Positions 1 through 6,029 of a DNA stretch of 41,600 nt are shown here, in pieces. Source of the stretch: a virus; the IMG/VR virus record IMGVR_UViG_3300009481_000030, positions 1 to 41,600 of that record; one strand, 5' to 3'. The stretch's first letter is position 1, and every line of letters begins with the position of its first letter. The notes beneath the pieces were generated by a model. It worked only from the letters and a program-made list of their open reading frames with translations, was not told the origin of the DNA and made no database searches. The position numbers and the translations under genes were made by a program.

Positions 1-35
1 AGTTCGTCGCTTTGGATCTTTTCAAAATTACTCAT
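1..35 (-). CDS. 5' end of a leftward gene, cut by window edge
   Basis: The start codon reads leftward from base 35 and only the first eleven codons are present (MSNFEKIQSDE). An AAAGGG-type ribosome binding site lies just upstream on the minus strand. It sits 35 bases after the stop of the preceding leftward gene, so it probably shares that gene's promoter. Too little is visible to assign a function. Confidence 0.55.
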   Translation of the reverse strand, partial: MSNFEKIQSDE

Positions 36-70
36 CGTATCCCTTTCGTGGAACGTGGAAAGCTAAAACG

Positions 71-229
71 TTACTTGTACTGAGAAGCCAACGCCTGAAT
101 CATTTCGTCTTCATCGACCAACATCTGAAAAGTGTGATCACCAATCGTAACAGCCAAAACAGTTGAGCCGATTGGGCGAGCTTGATTTTGATCAAGAGTT
201 TCAACCGTAGCATTTTCGATCTGAATCAT
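71..229 (-). CDS. Small leftward protein, 52 aa, unknown function
   Basis: A 52-residue acidic protein beginning MIQIENATVE and ending ALASQYK. The frame stays open upstream to a start at 262, but that ATG lies only five bases after the -10 box. The ATG at 229 has AAAGGA about six bases upstream and leaves a normal leader of about 30 bases, so it is the better start. The protein has no membrane segment or recognisable motif. The consensus promoter at 269-296 drives it. No family is recognised; its position suggests an early accessory protein. Confidence 0.65.
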   Translation of the reverse strand: MIQIENATVETLDQNQARPIGSTVLAVTIGDHTFQMLVDEDEMIQALASQYK

Positions 230-268
230 TCCGTTTTCCTTTGTGTCGTTCTCGTGTGTCATGCTTAT

Positions 269-296
269 ATTATAACAAGTTTCGCCGGGTTGTCAA
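269..296 (-). promoter_or_regulatory. Consensus sigma70-type promoter P1 (leftward)
   Basis: On the minus strand an exact TTGACA (complement of 291-296) is followed by a 16-base spacer and an exact TATAAT (complement of 269-274). It directs transcription leftward into the gene at 229-71. The AGCAT element just after the -10 box and the AAAGGAAA ribosome-binding segment recur in the other left-end promoters. Confidence 0.85.
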
Positions 297-321
297 TCCC
301 TATTCCGGGATTTTTTTGGAA

Positions 322-417
322 TTACTTCCAAGGGTGTCGCCGTGCATCTTGAATGCCAAGCCCGAAAATCGGGACAAGAATCAGAGACATGGCGATTGTG
401 ATAATGAGCGTTTCCAT
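322..417 (-). CDS. 31-aa putative single-pass membrane micro-protein
   Basis: The minus-strand frame from ATG at 417 to TAA at 322-324 encodes 31 residues: METLIITIAMSL followed by ILVPIFGLGI and a charged tail QDARRHPWK. A hydrophobic stretch at residues 4-22 followed by basic residues fits one membrane helix with a cytoplasmic positive end. An AAAGGAAA ribosome site precedes it and the consensus promoter at 458-485 lies about 40 bases upstream. It is one of three comparable genes here, each with its own promoter, which argues that it is real. Function unknown; a phage membrane effector is one possibility. Confidence 0.65.
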   Translation of the reverse strand: METLIITIAMSLILVPIFGLGIQDARRHPWK

Positions 418-457
418 TTCGTTTTTCCTTTGCGACGTTGTTGCTTTGTATGCTTCT

Positions 458-485
458 ATTATACATACTTGCCGAAAATTGTCAA
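458..485 (-). promoter_or_regulatory. Consensus sigma70-type promoter P2 (leftward)
   Basis: Exact TTGACA (complement of 480-485), 16-base spacer and exact TATAAT (complement of 458-463) on the minus strand. The -35 box begins only six bases after the stop codon of the upstream gene (492-494), so this is a compact gene-promoter-gene arrangement. The transcript leader carries AGCAT and a CAACAAC-type segment before AAAGGAAA. Confidence 0.85.
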
Positions 486-491
486 CCCTGT

Positions 492-563
492 TTAGCTATC
501 CAATTCAACAATTGCCTTGAAAACTGAAAGAGTAACAATGATTTTGAAGATGATAAGAAGCAT
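492..563 (-). CDS. 23-aa putative membrane micro-protein
   Basis: The minus-strand frame from ATG at 563 to TAA at 492-494 encodes 23 residues, MLLIIFKIIVTLSV then FKAIVELDS. Residues 2-19 are strongly hydrophobic and compatible with a single membrane helix or amphipathic segment. AAGGAAAC lies seven to ten bases before the start, and a perfect promoter lies at 596-624. Its small size makes a chance frame possible, but the promoter, leader and ribosome site all match those of the neighbouring genes. Confidence 0.6.
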   Translation of the reverse strand: MLLIIFKIIVTLSVFKAIVELDS

Positions 564-595
564 GTTTGTTTCCTTGTCGTTGTTTGTATGCTCCC

Positions 596-624
596 ATTAT
601 ACTTATATTATCGGCAATTGTCAA
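596..624 (-). promoter_or_regulatory. Consensus sigma70-type promoter P3 (leftward)
   Basis: Exact TTGACA (complement of 619-624), 17-base spacer and exact TATAAT (complement of 596-601). It directs the 23-residue gene at 563-492. The leader again contains AGCAT just past the -10 box, then CAAACAACGACAAGGAAAC before the start codon. Confidence 0.85.
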
Positions 625-736
625 GCCCACTCTCCACATATTCCAGATTTTTTTCCAACTTTTCGTAAACCCTTACCAGTAAAGGACTTACGCCGATTTC
701 TGCCGGGGCATTTTTTGCCTTTTGTCAACGCCACCT
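625..736. other. Gene-free stretch between left-end cassettes
   Basis: No credible gene is seen on either strand. A TTGACA-like box occurs on the minus strand (complement of 723-728) but no -10 box is found at a suitable distance. A weak GGCA/TGCC hairpin with a T run lies around 705-722 and could act as a minor terminator. Confidence 0.4.
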
Positions 737-760
737 CTAAGGGATTGGATCAGGTAATAC
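737..760. repeat. Short dispersed repeat, copy 1
   Basis: Plus-strand text CTAAGGGATTGGATCAGGTA continuing to 760. It matches the copies at 798-821 and 1104-1129 at most positions, with a shared GGGATTGG core. This copy is not attached to a surviving gene; a remnant of a lost gene cassette is one explanation. Confidence 0.6.
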
Positions 761-797
761 TTGCCCCCTTCAATACTGCCCCTTACCGATACAGCCA

Positions 798-821
798 CTA
801 GGGGATTGGTTAGGCTAGTAC
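798..821. repeat. Short dispersed repeat, copy 2
   Basis: Plus-strand text CTAGGGGATTGGTTAGGCTA continuing to 821. It contains the stop codon of the leftward 85-residue gene (810-812), so the repeat forms the 3' end of that gene. The shared core is GGGGATTGG. Confidence 0.65.
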
Positions 822-1067
822 ACTCTCATCACACCACTGCCATTCTGGTGGAGGCATTAGCTCATCCAGTTGTGTGGTGTAGCTGATACCATGCTTATCT
901 ATATCGTACTGTGCTACAGTACCATACTCAGTGTAGTCACCTACTACCAATGCCCATAGTACACCATCATCATCAGGTGATTCAGTAATGTAGTATTCCC
1001 ACATGTTACTTAGTATTGCGTGTGCTATCACGTTGAGTGTAGCGTTACCTTTGCGTATCTGTCTCAT
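810..1067 (-). CDS. 85-aa leftward protein, unknown function
   Basis: Encodes MRQIRKGNATLNVIAHAILS and continues through an acidic aromatic middle (MWEYYITESPDDDGVLWALV) to a short tail ending ESVLA. An AAGGA ribosome site lies about eight bases before the start. No membrane segment or family motif is recognised. It follows the 54-residue gene after a 64-base gap with no promoter of its own visible, so it is likely read from promoter P4 as the third gene of a short operon. Its stop codon lies inside a short repeat also present downstream of the preceding gene. Confidence 0.7.
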   Translation of the reverse strand: MRQIRKGNATLNVIAHAILSNMWEYYITESPDDDGVLWALVVGDYTEYGTVAQYDIDKHGISYTTQLDELMPPPEWQWCDESVLA

Positions 1068-1103
1068 TGTGTGTGTCCTTATGTGTGTAATGTGTAACGT
1101 GAG

Positions 1104-1129
1104 CTATAGGGGATTGGATAGGGTAAGAC
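1104..1129. repeat. Short dispersed repeat, copy 3
   Basis: Plus-strand text CTATAGGGGATTGGATAGGG continuing to 1129. It lies two bases beyond the stop of the 54-residue leftward gene (1132) and upstream of the 85-residue gene, so two of the three copies abut gene ends. Confidence 0.65.
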
Positions 1130-1131
1130 TA

Positions 1132-1296
1132 CTATGCTGCTTCCATACTGTATTCATACTCAGCATGTAAACGCTGCTTAGTATTATATACTGGTATACC
1201 ATCAATAACTAATTCGTAGTGTTCACAATGTAGATTGTGTACCAACTCAATCAGTGTACCATCTACCCACATAGCCTTAAGTATTTCGTAATCCAT
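1132..1296 (-). CDS. 54-aa leftward protein, unknown function
   Basis: The frame begins MDYEILKAMWVDGTLIEL and ends EYEYSMEAA. Its ATG overlaps the TAA of the upstream 102-residue gene in a TAATG junction, the classic arrangement for translational coupling. No separate ribosome site or promoter is needed. The protein is acidic and aromatic with two histidine/cysteine residues (HNLHCEH) that might bind metal, but no family is recognised. Confidence 0.65.
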   Translation of the reverse strand: MDYEILKAMWVDGTLIELVHNLHCEHYELVIDGIPVYNTKQRLHAEYEYSMEAA

Positions 1297-1604
1297 TACG
1301 CACCTACCAATTCATTCAAGGAATCTTTAGTCCACTTACTAGGAATACCTAGCTCATCACAGTTACTAGGACAACCACACTCAATCCACATCTTAGCAGA
1401 GCTAAGCAACTCACTTAGCTTAGCGTATGGTGAGTAATTGAATACCATAGCGTTACCAATGGGATCAATCACATAAGCAATCAGCTTAACGAGAACAACG
1501 TTGCCCTCTGGATCAAGCTCACTAATCCTATCAATAGTGAGCGTGTGATCTTCCAGACCATAGTCATCAGATTGGAAGATAGTTTTAACAGATTCAGTTT
1601 TCAT
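1296..1604 (-). CDS. 102-aa leftward protein, unknown function
   Basis: Begins MKTESVKTIFQSDDYGLEDH and ends SLNELVGA. It is preceded by AAAGGAAAA and by consensus promoter P4 at 1635-1663. The C-terminal half contains CGCPSNCDELG, a cysteine cluster (C-x-C-x3-C) that could be structural or metal binding. It heads a three-gene operon with the 54- and 85-residue genes and overlaps the next start in TAATG. No family is recognised; it is likely an early phage accessory protein. Confidence 0.75.
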   Translation of the reverse strand: MKTESVKTIFQSDDYGLEDHTLTIDRISELDPEGNVVLVKLIAYVIDPIGNAMVFNYSPYAKLSELLSSAKMWIECGCPSNCDELGIPSKWTKDSLNELVGA

Positions 1605-1634
1605 CTTAGTTTTCCTTTCGTTTAAGATGCTTTC

Positions 1635-1663
1635 ATTATACTATATAGATCGGCATTTGTCAA
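1635..1663 (-). promoter_or_regulatory. Consensus sigma70-type promoter P4 (leftward)
   Basis: Exact TTGACA (complement of 1658-1663), 17-base spacer and exact TATAAT (complement of 1635-1640). It drives the three-gene operon 1604-810. The leader begins GAAAGCAT and ends AAAGGAAAACTAAG before the ATG. Confidence 0.88.
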
Positions 1664-1676
1664 GGGTAATCTTGAA

Positions 1677-1775
1677 TTAATTACCAAGAATATTAAAATA
1701 AATAATGTGTCCAATCAAACCTGCAAAGGCTGTTACTGTGCCGATTGTTACGATTGTTGTTGCGATGATTGTCAT
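1677..1775 (-). CDS. 32-aa putative membrane micro-protein
   Basis: The minus-strand frame from ATG at 1775 to TAA at 1677-1679 encodes 32 residues, MTIIATTIVTIGTVTAFAGL then IGHIIYFNILGN. Nearly the whole peptide is hydrophobic or small, as for a single membrane helix. AAAGGAAAC precedes the start and a perfect promoter lies at 1810-1837. It is similar in size and character to the 31- and 23-residue genes, although the sequences are not clearly homologous. Function unknown. Confidence 0.62.
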   Translation of the reverse strand: MTIIATTIVTIGTVTAFAGLIGHIIYFNILGN

Positions 1776-1809
1776 GATTGTTTCCTTTGTTGTTGTTTGT
1801 TATGTTCTT

Positions 1810-1837
1810 ATTATATAATATATATCGTCATTGTCAA
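1810..1837 (-). promoter_or_regulatory. Consensus sigma70-type promoter P5 (leftward)
   Basis: Exact TTGACA (complement of 1832-1837), 16-base spacer and TATAAT (complement of 1810-1815, within TATATAAT). The leader continues AAGAACATAACAAACAACAA then AAAGGAAAC, closely resembling the P3 leader. Confidence 0.85.
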
Positions 1838-2160
1838 GAGTAATCTTGAATAATTCTAGAATAATATCTAAGTATTTTACTTACCCCCTATCACCCCCAC
1901 CCATACCTGTTTCTCAATACCCCCTATGCTACCCTGTAGATATTAGCATAAGTATATTTACTAGAATACCTATCCTACCATAAGGGGTACTTTTATCTTC
2001 AAATACTTAAGTTATCCATCTTTCCAAAAAGGCCGGGGTGGTGCAAACACAATTCGCCCTCTCAGATCTCAATGTATTACCCAAACCTCCCTAATCGCCC
2101 CATGTTTCCTAGCACCATATCGCCCCTATATGCCATAATGTAGTGTTTTTTTATTCCAAT
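1838..2160. other. Divergent intergenic control region
   Basis: No gene is supported on either strand. The plus strand has many C runs (CCCCCTATCACCCCCACCCA near 1886) and few G, so the strands differ in composition. It separates the leftward consensus promoters from the first rightward late-type promoter. The palindrome CCAATTGG (2156-2163) directly abuts that promoter and could be an operator. A replication origin is possible but no repeat array supporting one was seen. Confidence 0.5.
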
Positions 2161-2161
2161 T

Positions 2162-2171
2162 GGTGTATAAT
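2162..2171 (+). promoter_or_regulatory. Late-type promoter L1 (-10 only)
   Basis: GGTGTATAAT lies 35 bases before the first rightward gene. No TTGACA-like box lies 16-18 bases upstream. It is one of six similar sites, all in gaps ahead of rightward genes. The motif recalls T4-type late promoters, which have a -10 element only and are read by a gp55-type sigma factor. Confidence 0.6.
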
Positions 2172-2206
2172 AAGACGGGCTACTATTTTTTAAAAAAGGA
2201 GACGAC

Positions 2207-2389
2207 ATGTCTGATTGCTGCAACAACAAGAAAAAGCATGGAAATAAGGTAGATTCTCAATTGAATTGCAAAGCAACTGCTGAATTAGACAGTCAGATTG
2301 TTGATGATCTTATGGCCGAAGATGCATCCCTCAAAGATTTACTAGAAACAGACACCCAAGAAGAAAATGCGGACCAAGATGACAGCTAA
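2207..2389 (+). CDS. 60-aa acidic protein, unknown function
   Basis: First gene of the rightward region, with a strong AAAAAAGGAGACGAC leader before the ATG. The N-terminus MSDCCNNKKKHGNK is basic and has a double cysteine. The rest is strongly acidic and ends TQEENADQDDS. No fold or family is recognised. Its 3' end overlaps the next gene by 11 or 23 bases depending on that gene's start, suggesting coupled translation. It may be a small regulator or virion component; the sequence does not decide. Confidence 0.65.
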   Translation: MSDCCNNKKKHGNKVDSQLNCKATAELDSQIVDDLMAEDASLKDLLETDTQEENADQDDS

Positions 2390-3215
2390 ATTCAGTCATG
2401 CGGCAGTGGAACTAGGATGTGCCTACCACGGAAGGATCTTTGAGATAGAACTCCAAGGGACAGAAGCCCTAATGGAGCACAATGACTTCATAAGACGAGC
2501 CATTGAAAACAACGTATTCACCAAAGAAAGCCTGTTCAGCAAGGTATTCACCACTGACCACCAATTTTTCTACCTGTTAGAGAAGTACGAAAAAACCCCC
2601 GGCCCCGTAGAAGACCGCCTACTCCTATATGAGAGGGGTGTTGGCAGCATTGAAATTTCAGATGGTGTCACAGTTCTCAAGAGAGATATAGTTGTAGCTT
2701 GGGGGACTAGTCCCAATGAAATGTACCCCGCAGATTCACAACCCATACCATTTACTAATGAGGAAGAGAACAGCCTAACATATATTATAGTATCATCCGC
2801 ATTCCCTGCGACTTATTCCGAGGCCCTAGCCGCCCCCCACACACTGATATCGTCTCAACACGAACCGTTCCTACCGCATCCTGTAGAACTACAGGAAAAT
2901 TCTTTCTTAGGAAGGAAAGATGACGTTATTCAGGCCATTGATATGTCAGAATTCCCCACCATAGAGGGGATGCCTAATGCAATCGTAGAGTCGATCAGCA
3001 AATCACAGAGGCAAATCCAGCTAAAAGCAAGGAGATTAGATCTAACCCGCAAGAATTCTGTCGTTGGAGCACCAGTTGTTAGATTAACACCTGAGTTTTC
3101 TGATAAAGACAAACCACCAGCCCAGAAGGGTTGTATTATATATAACACGGACAAGGAATGCTTGCAGTTTTACAACGGAGAAAAATGGCTTACAGTTAGG
3201 GGGGTAGAAGAATGA
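2367..3215 (+). CDS. Putative virion protein with fibre-type C-terminal motif
   Basis: A 282-residue protein starting MRTKMTAKFSHAAVELG; the second methionine at 2379 is an equally possible start, as neither has a strong ribosome site. Most of the length is unrecognised. The last 25 residues contain IIYNTDKECLQFYNGEKW, which matches the 'IYNT...LQFYNG..W' motif common at the ends or repeats of phage fibre and adhesin-like virion proteins. It overlaps the sigma-factor gene by four bases. A structural or attachment role is inferred from this motif alone. Confidence 0.6.
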   Translation: MRTKMTAKFSHAAVELGCAYHGRIFEIELQGTEALMEHNDFIRRAIENNVFTKESLFSKVFTTDHQFFYLLEKYEKTPGPVEDRLLLYERGVGSIEISDGVTVLKRDIVVAWGTSPNEMYPADSQPIPFTNEEENSLTYIIVSSAFPATYSEALAAPHTLISSQHEPFLPHPVELQENSFLGRKDDVIQAIDMSEFPTIEGMPNAIVESISKSQRQIQLKARRLDLTRKNSVVGAPVVRLTPEFSDKDKPPAQKGCIIYNTDKECLQFYNGEKWLTVRGVEE

Positions 3216-3733
3216 AGATACCCCCAAGTATGACACACCAGCAGGTTGTAGATCAAATACAGGTCGTTGTTAATAGAATCGCCCCCAAGTACACATTCTA
3301 CGGATATGAGGCAGACGATCTCAAACAAGAAGCCTTTATAATCTGTATGGACGCACTCGATAGGTACGAAGACGGTAGACCACTAGAGAATTTCCTATCT
3401 GTACATCTATCCAATAGGCTGAAGAACTTTGTTAGGGATAATCACTACACCAAGGACGAAGAGGAGAAAGCCCGCGTAGTAATGCCCGGACAACTTGCCA
3501 ACGAAGAATATATAATAGGAGACGACTCACGACGCTTGGATGTAGATGATTTTTACTCTACAAAACTGGACTGGAAGGATATGACCCACATAATTGACAT
3601 AAAACTCCCAGCCCAACACAGAGCAGACTATTTAAAGATCGTACATGACGTATATGTTCCTAAAAAACGTAAGGAAGAAGTACTACAGGTCATATATGAC
3701 ATACTAGAGGAGCATGGCTATGCGGAAGGGTAG
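3212..3733 (+). CDS. gp55-like late sigma factor (region 2 only)
   Basis: A 173-residue protein. Residues 30-80 carry a pattern typical of sigma70 region 2: YGYEADDLKQEAFI, then ALDRYEDGRPLENFLS and NRLKNFVRDNHY, matching the 'DLxQEg...aldrfd...f...l...i...r' core-binding and -10 recognition segment. There is no region 4, so a -35 contact is not expected. Size and domain content resemble T4 gp55 (185 residues), which directs polymerase to -10-only late promoters. It lies in the first rightward unit, ahead of packaging and head genes whose gaps carry a TGTGTATAAT motif. A role in late transcription is a well-supported inference; a different DNA-binding role is less likely. Confidence 0.75.
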   Translation: MKIPPSMTHQQVVDQIQVVVNRIAPKYTFYGYEADDLKQEAFIICMDALDRYEDGRPLENFLSVHLSNRLKNFVRDNHYTKDEEEKARVVMPGQLANEEYIIGDDSRRLDVDDFYSTKLDWKDMTHIIDIKLPAQHRADYLKIVHDVYVPKKRKEEVLQVIYDILEEHGYAEG

Positions 3734-4505
3734 ACTTAGTAACGAAGAGGCCCGTTTCATCACACAAAACGCAGAAAGACTCAGCGTGGATGAAATAGCA
3801 ACTGAGTTGCAACGTGATCCAGAGAGTATTAATTCTTTCATAAAAAGGAAATTAAAGTTGGGCCTTTCCCGCGAAGAGGAAGCAGCCTACTCACTAGAGG
3901 ATAGACCATACTGGGCGGAGCTTAAGCAGCAGTTTACGGAGGATGAGCTAACATTGTTTAAGTACCATTGGGCGAGGATTATCTCCCAGTTTAAAGATGA
4001 CGTGTTTCCCACGGAGGAGTTGCAGGTGGTTGACGTGATTAAGCTTGAGCTTCTCATGAATCGCTGCTTAAAGGGCAACAAAGAGAACATTGACCAGATT
4101 AGTGCGTTTGAAGCAATGATACAGGAAGAGAGAGCCTGCGACCCCGACCAACAAGACAGGGACCGTATTTTGAACTTGGAGCGTCAGGTGTCCAGCCTGA
4201 GAGCCGCACAGGAGTCCTTGAATAGGGATTACCGCGACTTGCAGACCAAGAAGTCGTCCATGCTTAAGGAGATGAAGGGAACCAGAGAGCAGAGAATTAA
4301 GCGACTGGAAGACTCAAGGCAATCCTTTACGGCTTGGGTAATCCACCTCATGCAAAACCCGGAGGTCATACATAAGTACGGTGTTGAAATGGAGAAGATG
4401 AGACTATCCATGAACAAAGAAGAGGAAAGATTATCGCAGTTTCACAGGTACGAAGATGGGCAAATAGATCAGCCCTTCTTGACGCCTGACACTGTGCAGG
4501 ACTAG
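3720..4505 (+). CDS. Probable small terminase subunit (HTH plus coiled coil)
   Basis: The 261-residue protein starts MRKGRLSNEEARFI. An ATG six bases earlier is possible, but GGAG lies seven bases before this one. Residues 5-45 form a helix-turn-helix-like segment (LSVDEIATELQRDPESINSF). A long charged region at about 140-205 is predicted coiled coil (many E, R, K and L), followed by an acidic tail. A DNA-binding N-terminus, a coiled-coil centre and a position upstream of the large terminase fit a small terminase subunit, though four to five genes intervene. An alternative is a transcription regulator acting with the adjoining sigma factor. Confidence 0.55.
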   Translation: MRKGRLSNEEARFITQNAERLSVDEIATELQRDPESINSFIKRKLKLGLSREEEAAYSLEDRPYWAELKQQFTEDELTLFKYHWARIISQFKDDVFPTEELQVVDVIKLELLMNRCLKGNKENIDQISAFEAMIQEERACDPDQQDRDRILNLERQVSSLRAAQESLNRDYRDLQTKKSSMLKEMKGTREQRIKRLEDSRQSFTAWVIHLMQNPEVIHKYGVEMEKMRLSMNKEEERLSQFHRYEDGQIDQPFLTPDTVQD

Positions 4506-4529
4506 TACCTAACTCAGGAGAGGAATTAG

Positions 4530-5543
4530 ATGAAGAAGGCTATTATTTTTGGCGTTACGGGACAAGACGGAAGCCATTTGGCAGATCTACTTTTGTCAAA
4601 GGATTATGAGGTGGTGGGCGTTGTGAGAAGGAGCAGCGTAGACACTACTGGAAGAATTAAGCATCTAACAGAAAATGACAATTTCAAACTGGTGCATGGA
4701 GACATCACAGATGCGAGTAGCGTAATCAGTATCTTGAGAGATAACGAGAATGTAGATGAAGTCTACAATTTAGCAGCGCAATCGCATGTGGGAATCTCTT
4801 TTAAGCAACCCGGATTAACTTGGGATATTACTGGAAAGGGATGTTTCAATATCTTACAGGCTATTGTAGATTTGGATATGTTGGGATGCAGATTCTACCA
4901 AGCATCTTCAAGCGAGATGTTTGGTGATTCATACGATGTCGATAAGGATGGAAACAAATACCAAAACGAGGATACGAAATTTCTACCTCAGTCACCATAT
5001 GCTATAGCCAAATGTGCAGCACATTACGCTGTCCGGTTATTCAGGGAAGCATACGGACTCCACGCGAGTGCAGGAATACTATTTAATCACGAGGGACCAA
5101 GGAGGGGCGAAAACTTCGTAACCCGTAAAATTACCAAATGGATAGGCGACTTTGTTAAAAGCGGAAAAGATAAAAATTTTCCAAAGCTCCGTTTGGGTAA
5201 TCTAGAGGCGTTCCGAGATTGGGGATACGCCGGAGATTACGTTGAGGGAATGTGGATGATGCTTCAGCGGGATGAGCCTGACGACTACGTTATATGCACA
5301 GGCGAGACACATACGATTAAAGAGTTTTTGGATTGTGCCTTCGGACATATAGGGATAGACGACTGGGCTGAGTTTGTAGTAATAGACCCTGAGTTTTACA
5401 GACCAGCCGAAGTTGACTATCTAAGGGGAGACTCCTCACTGGCTAACAGAAATCTAAACTGGTTTCCTAAGCATAGCTTTGAGGATCTTGTTCACCTGAT
5501 GATGGAGCACGATCTAGATGAAAATATACAAAGTATACCTTGA
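4530..5543 (+). CDS. gmd: GDP-mannose 4,6-dehydratase
   Basis: Converts GDP-D-mannose to GDP-4-keto-6-deoxy-D-mannose, the precursor of GDP-fucose, GDP-rhamnose and perosamine. The 337-residue length fits the family. The NAD(P)-binding motif GVTGQDG is at residues 8-14, the catalytic segment ASSSEMFG carries S127 (usually Thr) and E129, and YAIAK gives Y157 and K161. The segment ILFNHEGPRRGENFVTRKIT is a Gmd hallmark. GGAGAGG precedes the start. It sits between the putative small terminase and nuclease genes, and no partner sugar enzyme is visible in the window. The likely use is modification of host surface sugars, virion glycosylation or supply of a nucleotide sugar; the sequence does not decide. 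Confidence 0.93.
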   Translation: MKKAIIFGVTGQDGSHLADLLLSKDYEVVGVVRRSSVDTTGRIKHLTENDNFKLVHGDITDASSVISILRDNENVDEVYNLAAQSHVGISFKQPGLTWDITGKGCFNILQAIVDLDMLGCRFYQASSSEMFGDSYDVDKDGNKYQNEDTKFLPQSPYAIAKCAAHYAVRLFREAYGLHASAGILFNHEGPRRGENFVTRKITKWIGDFVKSGKDKNFPKLRLGNLEAFRDWGYAGDYVEGMWMMLQRDEPDDYVICTGETHTIKEFLDCAFGHIGIDDWAEFVVIDPEFYRPAEVDYLRGDSSLANRNLNWFPKHSFEDLVHLMMEHDLDENIQSIP

Positions 5544-5766
5544 CCTATCCTTAGTGATAACAGTCCTAATTAAATTCAAACTTCAAGAGTACAACTCACC
5601 GTTTCCGATAGTCTTTGTAGAGGCTGGCGATCCAGACGAAGCTTGCTTTCTTGCCACGTCTGGACTGATGAAAACTATTTTAAATCAGGACTCATCTATT
5701 GAAACGAGGATACTCTGTAGAGAAATACGCCACGATATCCGGGTTTTAAGAGCGGTATGTCAATGA
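5518..5766 (+). CDS. 82-aa protein, unknown function
   Basis: Overlaps the end of gmd by 26 bases and the start of the HNH gene by 10, so it is packed into a coupled gene string. It begins MKIYKVYLDLSLVITVLIKF. The N-terminal part is hydrophobic but probably folds as beta strands (KVYLDLSLVITVLIKFKLQE), followed by FVEAGDPDEACFLATSGLM and a basic C-terminus. The ribosome site (GGAG, 11 bases upstream) is weak, as expected for coupled translation. No family is recognised. Confidence 0.6.
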   Translation: MKIYKVYLDLSLVITVLIKFKLQEYNSPFPIVFVEAGDPDEACFLATSGLMKTILNQDSSIETRILCREIRHDIRVLRAVCQ

Positions 5767-6029
5767 GAAGGAATTACCAAGACCCCGTATATAAAGAGTG
5801 GAGAAGTAAGGTATACAGAAGAGATGGCAGGAGATGCCAGATGCCCGGATGCAAGTCCAAATATAAAATTCAGGCACACCATATAAAGAAATGGTCAAGA
5901 GCAGCCTCTTTAAGATACGACATTGATAACGGAATTACCCTTTGCAAAAGCTGTCATGACTCGATCAATGGAGCGGAGTCTCATTACGAGTCCCTGTTCT
6001 CTGAGATAGTGAGGAGTAAAAATGGTTAA
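5757..6029 (+). CDS. HNH endonuclease
   Basis: A 90-residue nuclease of the compact HNH type. Zinc-binding pairs are C27-x4-C32 and C63-x2-C66. The HNH core is H41-H42 (AHHIKKW), N58 (DNGI) and H67 (CKSCHD). Such proteins are frequently encoded next to phage terminases and can assist packaging-linked DNA cleavage; some are selfish homing nucleases. Its position in a string of overlapping genes leading to the large terminase favours the packaging role. The start could also be the ATG six bases downstream. Confidence 0.88.
   Translation: MSMRRNYQDPVYKEWRSKVYRRDGRRCQMPGCKSKYKIQAHHIKKWSRAASLRYDIDNGITLCKSCHDSINGAESHYESLFSEIVRSKNG

Noticed and set aside
230-262. Upstream ATG at 262 as start of the first complete leftward gene
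   Set aside because: It would begin five bases after the -10 box of P1. The ATG at 229 has AAAGGA correctly placed and a normal leader.
723-728. TTGACA box on the minus strand as a sixth early promoter
   Set aside because: No TATAAT-like box is found 15-19 bases downstream, and no micro-gene follows at the usual distance.
241-801. Plus-strand frames at 241-495 and 517-801
   Set aside because: They run antisense through the leftward promoters and micro-genes, lack ribosome sites and are rich in F, C and Y as expected of random frames there.
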